NCBI GenBank assembly: GCA_045617625.1
Contig: JAZLJA010000052.1
Span: 9,853-73,852 of the forward strand
Length of the DNA: 64,000 nt
Direction of reading: 5' to 3'
From: Firm-04 sp045617625
GTDB taxonomy: Bacteria; Bacillota; Clostridia; Oscillospirales; Ruminococcaceae
Shown: positions 9,041 to 17,750 of the stretch, in pieces
How the letters are laid out: each line of letters opens with the position of its first letter
Numbering within the stretch: position 1 is the stretch's first letter
The notes under the pieces: generated by a model
The model's database searches: none
Told to the model about the DNA's origin: nothing
The model's input: the letters and a program-made list of their open reading frames with translations, nothing else
Program-made: the position numbers and the translations under genes

Positions 9041-9673
9041 TCACTCTGCCGCTTTGACAGAATCATATTTGCGGAGCAAACCCGATTTGTCCAGTGCAGC
9101 ACCGACTGCGCCGGTGATCACTGCGGTGACAACGGCTTCGATCAGTGCGTTGACGCCTGCGAATGCCGCCACAAACAGAAATACGTTTTCTGTGGAGATG
9201 CCGAATTCCGCCATTTTGCCGATGAACGCGTCGTTGTTCCAGAAGAACAGGATTACGGAGCCGACGAACAAAACCGTGTTTGCCAGAGCCGCTGCCAGAC
9301 CGGTGATGGCAAATCCCGGAATGCCGAGCGGTTTGGTGAGTTTTGCGGTGCCGTCAGCGATCATGCCGGCAAACAGACGCGCCACCACGCAGATGATAAA
9401 GCAGAACAGCGGGTTGACGCTCATAAAAAACACGCCGAGCGCGGACATACCAAAGCACTGAATGAAGCTTGTGATACCGAACAGCAGCCCGAGGATGGTT
9501 CCGACAGGCTTGCCGCAGGCAACGGCTCCAATCGCAACGGGGATCATCAAAAACGAAATTTCGATGACACCCGCTTTGAGGTATCCGAGCGGCGTGAATG
9601 CCATCATGATGACGATGGCAGAGAGCATCGCCGTCATGACCATTTTGTAAGTTTTTCCATTCGTATTGCGCAT
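9041..9673 (-). CDS. ECF transporter substrate-binding (S) subunit, probably for pantothenate
   Basis: A 210-residue hydrophobic protein with about six membrane segments, fitting the ECF S-component fold. The N-terminal helix has the small-residue face used to contact EcfT (MTAMLSAIVIMMAF). The start at 9673 follows a GGAGGAGG RBS. Its co-transcription with pantothenate kinase suggests the substrate is pantothenate (PanT-like); this is inferred from context and the binding residues were not assessed. It has no ATPases of its own nearby, so it should share the EcfA1-A2-T module at the start of the window. Confidence 0.78.
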   Translation of the reverse strand: MRNTNGKTYKMVMTAMLSAIVIMMAFTPLGYLKAGVIEISFLMIPVAIGAVACGKPVGTILGLLFGITSFIQCFGMSALGVFFMSVNPLFCFIICVVARLFAGMIADGTAKLTKPLGIPGFAITGLAAALANTVLFVGSVILFFWNNDAFIGKMAEFGISTENVFLFVAAFAGVNALIEAVVTAVITGAVGAALDKSGLLRKYDSVKAAE

Positions 9674-9820
9674 AAAAAATGCCTCCTCCATGTTATTATT
9701 CCCAAGCGCGGGATACAATACGCGGACACTGACATCGGGACGGGTGAGCGGGGAACTTTCGGCGCATGGAGTCCGTCTATTGACGGTATTCCTGCCTGCC
9801 TGCCCTTTTCATCCGACAAC

Positions 9821-9849
9821 AGTATAGCATATGCGGGGCGGTTTGTCAA
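9821..9849 (-). promoter_or_regulatory. Sigma-A promoter for the S-subunit/coaX operon
   Basis: On the minus strand TTGACA (9849-9844), 17-bp spacer, TATACT (9826-9821). This leaves a leader of about 140 nt before the start at 9673. Confidence 0.85.
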
Positions 9850-9908
9850 GAAAAATTTTTCTGTTTGCGCAGAAAGGCGAAAAATCGAAAAAATTCATAT
9901 TTTCCCCC

Positions 9909-9937
9909 TTGCTTTTTTTGACGATATATGGTAGAAT
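9909..9937 (+). promoter_or_regulatory. Sigma-A promoter for the GH94 gene
   Basis: TTGCTT (9909-9914), 17-bp spacer, TAGAAT (9932-9937). It diverges from the S-subunit promoter about 60 bp away. No operator-like palindrome was recognised between them. Confidence 0.7.
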
Positions 9938-10000
9938 AGAACGTACTGCACGGAAAGAGACTGACGCAGTCCATTTTCTTGATTTTTTTGGAGGATTACC

Positions 10001-12394
10001 ATGAAGTACGGCTACTTTGATTTGCAAAACAAAGAATATGTGATTACCCGTCCCGACACTCCCGCCGCATGGTCGAATTATCTCGGAGACCCTGAATACG
10101 GCGCGATCATCACCAACAATGCCGCAGGCTACAGCTTTGTCAAAAGCGGCGCAAACGGCAGAATCGGCAGATTCCGTTTCAACTCGATGATGTCGCTTCC
10201 CGGGCGGTATATTTATCTGCGCGACAAGGAAACGAAGGATTTCTGGTCGGCATCGTGGCAGCCTGTCGGCAAGCCGCTGGAGCAGTATAAATCGGTCTGC
10301 CGCCACGGTACCGCTTATACCGTCATCACATCGGAATATGCAGGCATTAAATCGGAGACGACTTATTATGTGCCCGATACCTATGAGGTCTGGCAGTGCA
10401 AGATCACCAATCAATCGGACAAGCCCCGCACGCTTTCGGTGTTCGGCTTCATCGAATTCACCAATGACAGCAACTATCAGCAGGATCAGGTGAATTTGCA
10501 GTACACGCTGTTTATTTCGCGCACCAGCTTTGAGGGCGGCAACCGTATCGTTCAGCACATCAATGAAAACTCCGGCAGAGACGAAACAGGTTCCAACCAT
10601 ATGGAGCGTTTCTTTGGTCTGGTGGGTGCGCCTGTGCAGTCGGCAAACGGTGATCTGTCCAGCTTCATCGGTCCTTACCGCACCTATGCAAACCCTATCG
10701 CTGTCGAAAACGGTGTCTGCGACGGCACCATGAACTATAACTCCAATGCCTGCGGTGCTTTGCAGTCTGAAATCACCCTTGCGCCCAACGAGACCCGTAC
10801 CCTGATCTATGTGTTCGGTCAGCGCAATGCGGCGGAATCGGCGGAGATTCTCAAGAAATACGAGGAAGCGGGCAAGGCGGATGCGGAAATCGCAAAGCTG
10901 CGCGATTACTGGCACGATCAGCTTTCACACTTCGAGGTGGAGACACCCTCGGAGGAATTCAACAATATGGTTGGCGTGTGGAATGCTTATCAGTGCTACA
11001 TCACCTCGATCTGGAGCCGTGCGGCATCTCTGATCTACTGCGGTGAACGCAACGGTTACGGCTACCGCGACACCGTGCAGGATATTCAGGGCATCATCCA
11101 TCTGAATCCCGATATGGCACTCGACAAGATCCGCTTCATGCTCTCTGCACAGGTCGATAACGGCGGCGGTCTGCCGCTGGTGAAGTTCAACCACAACGCA
11201 GGTCACGAAAACACCCCCGATGACCCCTCCTATGTCAAGGAAACAGGGCATCCCTCCTATCGTGCGGATGATGCGCTCTGGCTGTTCCCGACGATCGTCA
11301 AGTATATTGGTGAGAGCGGCAATCAGGCATTCCTCGATGAGGTCATCGTCTATGCAAACGGCGGTGAGGACAGCGTTTACAATCACCTGAAGCGTGCCAT
11401 CAACTTCTCGATGGAGCGTCTGGGTGCGCACCATATGCCCGCAGGTCTGCACGCTGACTGGAATGACTGTCTGCGCCTGGGCGCAAAGGGCGAATCGACC
11501 TTTGTGGCATTCCAGCTTTATTACGCGATTCGTGTGATGAAGGATATGGCGGAATACCAGAAAGACACGGAGTATCTTGCATATCTCGAAAAGATTCAGG
11601 CAGATTTGTCGGAGATCCTCGGCAAGTGCTGGGATGAGGACAGATTCATCCGCGGCATTCGTGAGGACGGCACCATTGTCGGAGCGAAAAAAGATCCCGA
11701 GGCAAATATGTGGCTGAATCCGCAGAGCTGGTCGGTCATTTCGCAGTTTGCAAGCAAAGAACAGGGCGAAACTGCAATGGAGAGCGTTCACAGCATCCTC
11801 AACACGCCTTACGGCGCAAAACTGCTCGAACCGCCCTACGTTGACCATTATTTCGACGGTGCGCTGATGCACATTTTCAATCCCGATACCAAAGAAAACG
11901 GCGGTATCTTCTCGCAGTCGCAGGGCTGGCTGATTCTCGCAGAATCGCTGCTCGGACACGGCGACAGAGCATTTGAATACTTCATGGAGACTTCGCCTGC
12001 GGCAATGAATGACAAAGCAGAGATCCGCGTCATGGAGCCGTATGTGCACGGACAGTTCACGGAGAGCAAGCGTTCACCGTTTGCAGGCCGTTCGCACGTT
12101 CACTGGCTGACAGGCACCGCTTCGACGGTCATGGTCGGCTGTGTGGAGGGTATCTGCGGTATGCGGACAGAACTTGACGGTCTGCGCATTGACCCGTCGA
12201 TTCCGTCGGCATGGGAAAGCTTCAAGATTCGCAAGCTGTTCCGCGGCAAATGGCTCAACATCACCGTGCAGAACCCGAATCATGTGCAGTGCGGTGTCAA
12301 GTCGATGACGGTCAACGGCAAGGCTTGCGAGGGCAATTTCCTCGCGGCGGATGCACTGGCTGAACAGAATGAAATCGTGGTTGTGCTTGGATAA
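10001..12394 (+). CDS. GH94 disaccharide phosphorylase (cellobiose or related)
   Basis: A 797-residue glycoside hydrolase family 94 enzyme. It has the N-terminal beta-sandwich opening MKYGYFD, a helical linker, and an (alpha/alpha)6 barrel carrying HADWNDC, in which Asp489 is the likely general acid, plus the phosphate-site region near the C-terminus (SHVHWLTGTAS). GH94 enzymes split beta-linked disaccharides with inorganic phosphate to a sugar 1-phosphate and a free sugar in the cytoplasm, which saves ATP. In a fibre degrader the default substrate is cellobiose. The basic segment ESKRSPFAGRSHVH before WLTG could mean another acceptor such as cellobionate. There is no signal peptide. Confidence 0.85.
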   Translation: MKYGYFDLQNKEYVITRPDTPAAWSNYLGDPEYGAIITNNAAGYSFVKSGANGRIGRFRFNSMMSLPGRYIYLRDKETKDFWSASWQPVGKPLEQYKSVCRHGTAYTVITSEYAGIKSETTYYVPDTYEVWQCKITNQSDKPRTLSVFGFIEFTNDSNYQQDQVNLQYTLFISRTSFEGGNRIVQHINENSGRDETGSNHMERFFGLVGAPVQSANGDLSSFIGPYRTYANPIAVENGVCDGTMNYNSNACGALQSEITLAPNETRTLIYVFGQRNAAESAEILKKYEEAGKADAEIAKLRDYWHDQLSHFEVETPSEEFNNMVGVWNAYQCYITSIWSRAASLIYCGERNGYGYRDTVQDIQGIIHLNPDMALDKIRFMLSAQVDNGGGLPLVKFNHNAGHENTPDDPSYVKETGHPSYRADDALWLFPTIVKYIGESGNQAFLDEVIVYANGGEDSVYNHLKRAINFSMERLGAHHMPAGLHADWNDCLRLGAKGESTFVAFQLYYAIRVMKDMAEYQKDTEYLAYLEKIQADLSEILGKCWDEDRFIRGIREDGTIVGAKKDPEANMWLNPQSWSVISQFASKEQGETAMESVHSILNTPYGAKLLEPPYVDHYFDGALMHIFNPDTKENGGIFSQSQGWLILAESLLGHGDRAFEYFMETSPAAMNDKAEIRVMEPYVHGQFTESKRSPFAGRSHVHWLTGTASTVMVGCVEGICGMRTELDGLRIDPSIPSAWESFKIRKLFRGKWLNITVQNPNHVQCGVKSMTVNGKACEGNFLAADALAEQNEIVVVLG

Positions 12395-12452
12395 TCACGC
12401 GAATACACGGGAATGAGGTTCTCCCGCGGCGAAAGCCGAAACCGCTTTCAAA

Positions 12453-12496
12453 AGCTGATGACTTCTGCGAGATACGCAGGAGTTGTCAGCTTTTTT
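12453..12496 (+). terminator. Intrinsic terminator after GH94 gene
   Basis: A long stem of AGCTGATGAC-TTCTGCG with CGCAGGA-GTTGTCAGCT (two mismatches), then TTTTTT at 12491-12496. The downstream antiporter gene begins 22 bp later, so it probably depends on readthrough or an unrecognised promoter. Confidence 0.88.
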
Positions 12497-12518
12497 GATG
12501 CAGAAAGGACGATGTTAC

Positions 12519-13715
12519 ATGATTTTGGAGGGCATTGCACTGCTCTGGATTCTGGGAATGCTGCTCGGATGGGCGGCACAAAAATTACGGCTGCCGTCGC
12601 TCACGGGAATGATCGCGGCGGGCATTCTGCTCGGAAGTGTGCTGCATCTGCTGGATGACGATTTGATGGCGATTTCTGCGCAGATTCGTCAGTTTGCTCT
12701 TGTTGTGATCTTGCTTCGCGCAGGGCTTTCACTGGATATTGCATCGCTCAAAAAAGCAGGAAGACCTGCGATTCTGCTGTGTTTTGTCCCTGCAACTGCA
12801 GAACTGCTCGGCGTTTGGCTGCTGGCACCGCCGCTGTTTGGTGTCTCGCGGATGGAGGCGGCACTCATCGGGGCGGTTTTGGCGGCGGTATCGCCTGCGG
12901 TGGTGGTGCCGCGGATGCTGAAACTCATGGAACAAAAGCGCGGCACAAATCATCAGATCCCGCAGATGCTGTTGGCGGGTGCTTCGGCGGATGATGTATA
13001 TGTCATGGTGCTTTTCTCCGCATTTTCGTCGATTCTGGCAGGCGGCAAATCCTCGGTGCGCGATTTCGTGCAGATCCCGACGTCGATTTTGCTTGGCGGA
13101 ATTGTCGGGCTTGGCGTGGGACTTGCGCTTGCATGGTGGATGAAACGTGCAGGGATGTCTCAAACAAAAAACACGATTTTACTGCTTTGTGCGGCATTTT
13201 TGCTCATGAGCCTGCAAACGCGGACAGAGCAGTGGATTCGGGTGTCGGGCATGATCGGCGTGATGACGCTCGGTATGTCACTTGCAGCGAAAAATCAAGC
13301 AAATGCGAAAGAATGTGCGGAAAGCTGCAACCGTATCTGGACGGCGGCGGAACTGCTGTTGTTTGGATTGGTCGGTGCGGCAGTCAATCTCGAAAGCATC
13401 CCGAAATATGGCGTAAAAGCGTTGATTCTCGTGATTTTTGCGATGTGCTTTCGCATGGCGGGTGTCTGGCTTTCGATGCTCGGCACACGGCTTGATCGGC
13501 GCGAGCGGCTGTTCTGTATGCTTGCCTATACCCCGAAAGCAACCGTGCAGGCGGCAATCGGTGCGATCCCGTTGGCGATGGGTCTGCCGTGCGGTGATCT
13601 GGTGCTTTCCGTGGCGGTGTTGGCAATTTTGTTCACCGCACCATTCGGGGCTTTTGCCATCGACCTGACCGCCGAAAAACTACTGTCATCAGCAGCGGCG
13701 CAGAATGAGTGCTGA
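12519..13715 (+). CDS. CPA-family monovalent cation/proton antiporter
   Basis: A 398-residue membrane protein with about 11-12 hydrophobic segments and no C-terminal TrkA domain. The family pattern is clear in LRAGLSLDIASLKKAG, the region where Na+/H+ exchangers carry L-x-G-L-x-x-D, and in GAVLAAVSPAVVVPRML, followed by GASADDVYVMVLFSAF, whose Asp pair is the expected ion site. It probably exchanges Na+ or K+ for protons across the membrane. The start at 12519 is chosen from the RBS AGAAAGGA. Confidence 0.82.
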   Translation: MILEGIALLWILGMLLGWAAQKLRLPSLTGMIAAGILLGSVLHLLDDDLMAISAQIRQFALVVILLRAGLSLDIASLKKAGRPAILLCFVPATAELLGVWLLAPPLFGVSRMEAALIGAVLAAVSPAVVVPRMLKLMEQKRGTNHQIPQMLLAGASADDVYVMVLFSAFSSILAGGKSSVRDFVQIPTSILLGGIVGLGVGLALAWWMKRAGMSQTKNTILLLCAAFLLMSLQTRTEQWIRVSGMIGVMTLGMSLAAKNQANAKECAESCNRIWTAAELLLFGLVGAAVNLESIPKYGVKALILVIFAMCFRMAGVWLSMLGTRLDRRERLFCMLAYTPKATVQAAIGAIPLAMGLPCGDLVLSVAVLAILFTAPFGAFAIDLTAEKLLSSAAAQNEC

Positions 13716-13819
13716 TCGTTCAGCGTGTTCGTTTTTTCACAGAACATCGTCAATCTGCCATGTATCCACCGCGATACGGATGCCTGAATATACAAAACTG
13801 CCAAAGATTTTGCTGCCGC

Positions 13820-13848
13820 TTGACATCTCAGCAAAAAAGTGGTATCCT
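13820..13848 (+). promoter_or_regulatory. Sigma-A promoter of the hrcA operon
   Basis: TTGACA (13820-13825), 17-bp spacer, TATCCT (13843-13848). The CIRCE operator starts 4 bp after the -10. Confidence 0.9.
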
Positions 13849-13852
13849 ATGT

Positions 13853-13879
13853 TTAGCACTCGGATAGATTGAGTGCTAG
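13853..13879 (+). promoter_or_regulatory. CIRCE operator (HrcA-binding site)
   Basis: TTAGCACTC (13853-13861), 9-bp spacer, GAGTGCTAG (13871-13879); only the last base departs from the consensus inverted repeat. It covers the predicted transcription start, so HrcA binding should block initiation of hrcA-grpE-dnaK. Confidence 0.97.
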
Positions 13880-13938
13880 CACATCAAATCGGGGTCTGCA
13901 AGCAAAAGCGCAGACGCGGAAAGGAGCGTGTTTTCGCA

Positions 13939-14982
13939 ATGGACGACCGCAAGCTTCGTATCCTTGCTGCTGTTGTCGATGCTTATGTTACCACAGGAGA
14001 GCCTGTCGGTTCCAAAACCATCGCTGCATTGCCCGATATTCACGTTTCTCCTGCTACGATCCGCAACGACATGGCAACGCTTGAACAGCTCGGGCTGCTC
14101 GAACAGCCGCACACTTCCGCAGGCAGAATCCCAACATTTCAGGGGTATAAAGTCTATATCGAGAAGTGTATGCACGGCGCAAAGCTCAGCGATGACGAGC
14201 GTGAACGCCTCGACGAAATGTTTTCCGACGATGTGCCGCTCACCGAAGATCTGCTGATCCAGTCTGCGACCACCGCACTTGCCGAGATCACCAAATGCGC
14301 CGCTGTTGCCGTCAATGCAACGCCGCAGTTTTCCGTGATCTCCAAAGTCGAGGTCATTCCGACGGGCAAACGGCTCTATGTCATATTGCTCATTACATCG
14401 GCAGGGAGCATTAAAAATAAGGCGTGCAGGCTCGAATTTGACCTCTCGGAGGAACAGCTTGCGTTTTTCACCGCCTTTCTCACCGAGCATCTCCACGGCG
14501 TTTCCGTCAACGATCTGTCGGCGGAAATGATGGATCAGCTCATCACCGCACTCGGCACTTATATGGTGACACTTTCGCCGCTGGTGCAGGGGCTTTATGA
14601 GCTTTCCCGCGATATGATGCGGCAGGAGCTGACCGTAAACGGTACGCGCAACCTGCTCACCTGCAATGAACTTGACACGCAGGATATCGTCGAATTCATG
14701 GAGCATCAGGAGGACGTCATCATGCCGCTTCTGAATGATACGTTCAGCGGCATCCATGTGATGTTCAGCGATGAGAATTCGCACACGCCCGATCAGAATA
14801 CCTTTGTCATCGGCAATTCCAGCATGATCGTCAGCAGGTATCACAAAGACGGCAGAGACGCGGGCGGTCTAGGCATTATCGGTCCGATGCGGCTTGACTA
14901 CGCAAAGGTCATCCCGTATCTCGAATATTTCACACAAAAAATTACGGATTTGATTTCCGAAAAGGAGGACGACGACATATGA
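13939..14982 (+). CDS. hrcA: Heat-inducible transcription repressor HrcA
   Basis: A 347-residue repressor with an N-terminal winged helix (DAYVTTGEPVGSKTIA, SPATIRNDMATLEQLGLLEQPHTSAGRIPT) and a C-terminal GAF-like/dimerisation region. It represses chaperone genes by binding CIRCE and is reactivated by chaperonin. The start at 13939 follows AAGGAG; the open frame extends upstream over the CIRCE element but without an RBS. Its stop overlaps the grpE start (ATGA). The operator immediately upstream makes it autoregulated. Confidence 0.97.
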   Translation: MDDRKLRILAAVVDAYVTTGEPVGSKTIAALPDIHVSPATIRNDMATLEQLGLLEQPHTSAGRIPTFQGYKVYIEKCMHGAKLSDDERERLDEMFSDDVPLTEDLLIQSATTALAEITKCAAVAVNATPQFSVISKVEVIPTGKRLYVILLITSAGSIKNKACRLEFDLSEEQLAFFTAFLTEHLHGVSVNDLSAEMMDQLITALGTYMVTLSPLVQGLYELSRDMMRQELTVNGTRNLLTCNELDTQDIVEFMEHQEDVIMPLLNDTFSGIHVMFSDENSHTPDQNTFVIGNSSMIVSRYHKDGRDAGGLGIIGPMRLDYAKVIPYLEYFTQKITDLISEKEDDDI

Positions 14983-15599
14983 CAGATGAACTGCGCGATG
15001 CAGACGGCTGCGAGGATTATGAATCCATGGAAGAAAGCGGTCTGCATACCGAAGCGGAAACCGAACCCGATGCGCAACAGCCGCAGGAGACCGCCGATCA
15101 GGGCGACTTCGCGGAGGAGGATATCCCGTTTGATGAGACCGATGACGGCGAGCCCGAAATCGTGGAGGAATCTCCGCTGGAAAAGGAACTTGCCGATACC
15201 AAAGAAAAGTATATGCGGCTGTTTGCGGAGTTTGACAACTATCGCAAGCGCACCGCAAAGGAGAAATCCGAGACCTATCAGGATGCAGTTGCAAAAACGG
15301 TTCTCGAACTGCTGCCCGCTGTTGACAGCTTCGAGCTTGCCCTGAAAGCACCCTGTTCCGATGAGGCATATCGCACGGGCATGGAGAAGATCTATCAGCA
15401 GATGACCACGCTGCTGACAAAACTCGGCGTCGAGGAGATCCCCGCACAGGGCGAGCCCTTTGACCCGAAACTCCACAATGCGATCCGTCAGGTGGAGGAT
15501 GAAAACTTCGGCGAAAGCACCGTCTGCGAGGTCTACCAGAAAGGCTACACCCTCGGCAGCCGCCAGATTCGCCCCGCGATGGTTGCCGTCGCAAACTGA
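14979..15599 (+). CDS. grpE: Nucleotide exchange factor GrpE
   Basis: A 206-residue protein. The first ~65 residues are highly acidic and disordered. A long coiled-coil helix then contains KYMRLFAEFDNYRKRT, and the C-terminal beta domain has the family signature around NAIRQVEDENF...VCEVYQKGYTLGSRQIRPAMVAV. It releases ADP from DnaK. Start and hrcA stop share ATGA, so translation is coupled. The gene is followed by dnaK after 85 bp. Confidence 0.96.
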   Translation: MTDELRDADGCEDYESMEESGLHTEAETEPDAQQPQETADQGDFAEEDIPFDETDDGEPEIVEESPLEKELADTKEKYMRLFAEFDNYRKRTAKEKSETYQDAVAKTVLELLPAVDSFELALKAPCSDEAYRTGMEKIYQQMTTLLTKLGVEEIPAQGEPFDPKLHNAIRQVEDENFGESTVCEVYQKGYTLGSRQIRPAMVAVAN

Positions 15600-15684
15600 A
15601 ACTGAAAACCGAATTCCCCGTGCAGGACTGCACATACTATATTCGTAAATCATATTTACCCAGACCTTTAAGGAGGAGTTTATT

Positions 15685-17529
15685 ATGGGAAAAGTAATCG
15701 GTATTGACCTTGGTACAACCAACTCTTGTGTCGCTGTTATGGAAGGCGGCAACGCTGTTGTCATCCCGAATGCGGAAGGCGCAAGAACCACCCCGTCCGT
15801 TGTTGCAGTCTCCAAGACAGGCGAGCGTCTCGTCGGTCAGATCGCAAAGCGTCAGGCAATCGCAAACCCTGACAACACCGTGATCTCCATCAAGCGTAAA
15901 ATGGGCACTGACCAGAAAGTGACCATCGCCGATAAGGCTTACACCCCGCAGGAGATCTCTGCCATGATCCTTCAGAAACTGAAGTCTGATGCAGAGGCTT
16001 ATCTGGGCGAGCCTGTCACCGAAGCTGTCATCACCGTGCCTGCTTACTTCACTGACTCTCAGCGTCAGGCAACCAAGGACGCAGGTCAGATCGCAGGTCT
16101 GACTGTGAAGCGTATCATCAACGAGCCGACTGCTGCTGCTCTTTCCTATGGCATTGACAAGGAAGAAGAACAGAAGATCATGGTGTTCGACCTCGGCGGC
16201 GGTACGTTCGATGTCTCCATCATCGACATGGGCGACGGCGTCACCGAAGTGCTTGCAACCGCAGGCAACAACCGTCTGGGCGGCGATGACTTCGACCAGC
16301 GCATCATCGACTGGATCCTCAGCGAATTCAAGGCACAGGAAGGCATCGACCTCCGCAGCGACAAGACTGCGATGCAGCGTCTCAAGGATGCAGCAGAAAA
16401 GGCAAAGATCGAACTTTCTTCTGTCACCACCACCAACATCAACCAGCCGTTCATCACGGTTGACGCATCCGGCCCCAAGCACCTTGATCTGAACCTCACA
16501 CAGGCAAAATTCAACGAGCTGACTGCTGACCTCGTTCGTGCAACGATGGGTCCTGTCGAGCAGGCACTGCGCGATTCGGGCCTGAACGCATCGGAACTTG
16601 ACAAGGTACTGCTCGTCGGCGGTTCTTCCAGAATCCCGGCAGTGCAGCAGGCAGTCAAGGAGCGCATCGGCAAAGAACCGTTCAAGGGCATCAACCCCGA
16701 TGAATGTGTCGCTTTGGGTGCTGCTTATCAGGGCGGCGTGCTTGGCGGCGACGTCAAGGGCGGTCTGCTGCTGCTCGACGTCACCCCGCTCTCTCTGGGT
16801 CTCGAAACGATGGGCGGCATCTGCACCAAGCTGATTGAGCGCAACACCACCATTCCGACCAAGAAATCGCAGGTGTTCTCCACCGCTGCCGATAATCAGC
16901 CCGCTGTTGATATCTGTGTCCTTCAGGGTGAGCGTGAATTCGCAAAGGATAACAAAAAACTGGGCGAATTCCGTCTGGACGGCATTGCACCCGCACCCCG
17001 CGGCGTGCCCCAGATCGAAGTCACTTTCGATATCGACGCAAACGGCATTGTTCATGTTTCCGCAAAGGATCTGGGCACGGGCAAGGAGCAGAATATCTCC
17101 ATCACCGCTTCCACCAACATGAGCAAGGACGACATCGACCGCGCTGTGCGTGAGGCTGAGCAGTTTGCCGAGGAAGACAAGAAGCGCAAGGATCAGGTGG
17201 ATGCGAAGAACAACGGCGAGAGCCTGTGCTTCCAGTGCGAAAAAGCAATGGAAGAATTCGGTGACAAGGTGACCGAGGACGACAAGGCACCGATCAACAC
17301 CGCGATCGCTGACCTGAGAGAAGCCCTCAAGGGTGAGGATTACGACGCAATCAAGGCAAAAACTGATGCTTTGCAGCAGGCATTCTATGCACTGAGCGGC
17401 AAGGTCTATCAGAATGCAGCACCCAACGGCGCACCCGATATGAGCAACATGGGCGATATGGGCGGCATGGGCGGCTCTATGCCGAATGATGACGACAATG
17501 TCGTTGACGCAGACTTCACCGAGGCTTAA
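15685..17529 (+). CDS. dnaK: Chaperone DnaK (Hsp70)
   Basis: A 614-residue Hsp70. The ATPase domain has GIDLGTTNSCVAV at the start, IINEPTAAALSYG near 147, DLGGGTFDVSI near 170 and LVGGSSRIPAVQ near 312. The peptide-binding domain begins after the VLGGDVKGGLLLLDVTPLSLG linker, and a Gly/Met-rich tail ends the protein. As in Gram-positives it lacks the ~24-residue ATPase-domain insertion of the Gram-negative form. RBS AGGAGG. Transcribed from the CIRCE-controlled promoter. Confidence 0.98.
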   Translation: MGKVIGIDLGTTNSCVAVMEGGNAVVIPNAEGARTTPSVVAVSKTGERLVGQIAKRQAIANPDNTVISIKRKMGTDQKVTIADKAYTPQEISAMILQKLKSDAEAYLGEPVTEAVITVPAYFTDSQRQATKDAGQIAGLTVKRIINEPTAAALSYGIDKEEEQKIMVFDLGGGTFDVSIIDMGDGVTEVLATAGNNRLGGDDFDQRIIDWILSEFKAQEGIDLRSDKTAMQRLKDAAEKAKIELSSVTTTNINQPFITVDASGPKHLDLNLTQAKFNELTADLVRATMGPVEQALRDSGLNASELDKVLLVGGSSRIPAVQQAVKERIGKEPFKGINPDECVALGAAYQGGVLGGDVKGGLLLLDVTPLSLGLETMGGICTKLIERNTTIPTKKSQVFSTAADNQPAVDICVLQGEREFAKDNKKLGEFRLDGIAPAPRGVPQIEVTFDIDANGIVHVSAKDLGTGKEQNISITASTNMSKDDIDRAVREAEQFAEEDKKRKDQVDAKNNGESLCFQCEKAMEEFGDKVTEDDKAPINTAIADLREALKGEDYDAIKAKTDALQQAFYALSGKVYQNAAPNGAPDMSNMGDMGGMGGSMPNDDDNVVDADFTEA

Positions 17530-17547
17530 GCCATAACTGAATCATGC

Positions 17548-17583
17548 AAGGGGACGGGGGAGCAGCTTCACCGTCCCCTTTGT
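17548..17583 (+). terminator. Hairpin between dnaK and dnaJ
   Basis: AAGGGGACGG (17548-17557) pairs with CCGTCCCCTT (17571-17580), 10 bp, followed only by a weak U-rich stretch. It probably ends most dnaK transcripts before the separate dnaJ promoter. Confidence 0.7.
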
Positions 17584-17643
17584 GCGCTTTTGGACTTTTT
17601 TATGGATTTTCTCGGCAAGTTGCCAGAAAATTCCGTTTTCCTC

Positions 17644-17672
17644 TTGCAAGTCTGAAAGAAATATGGTATAAT
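17644..17672 (+). promoter_or_regulatory. Sigma-A promoter of dnaJ
   Basis: TTGCAA (17644-17649), 17-bp spacer, TATAAT (17667-17672). There is no CIRCE element between this promoter and the dnaJ start. Confidence 0.85.
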
Positions 17673-17750
17673 AAACTGAATGACTGTGCGGCACAATGCT
17701 GCACGATATCTACTGATACTGAGATACTCAGACGAAAGGGTGTTCAAGCT

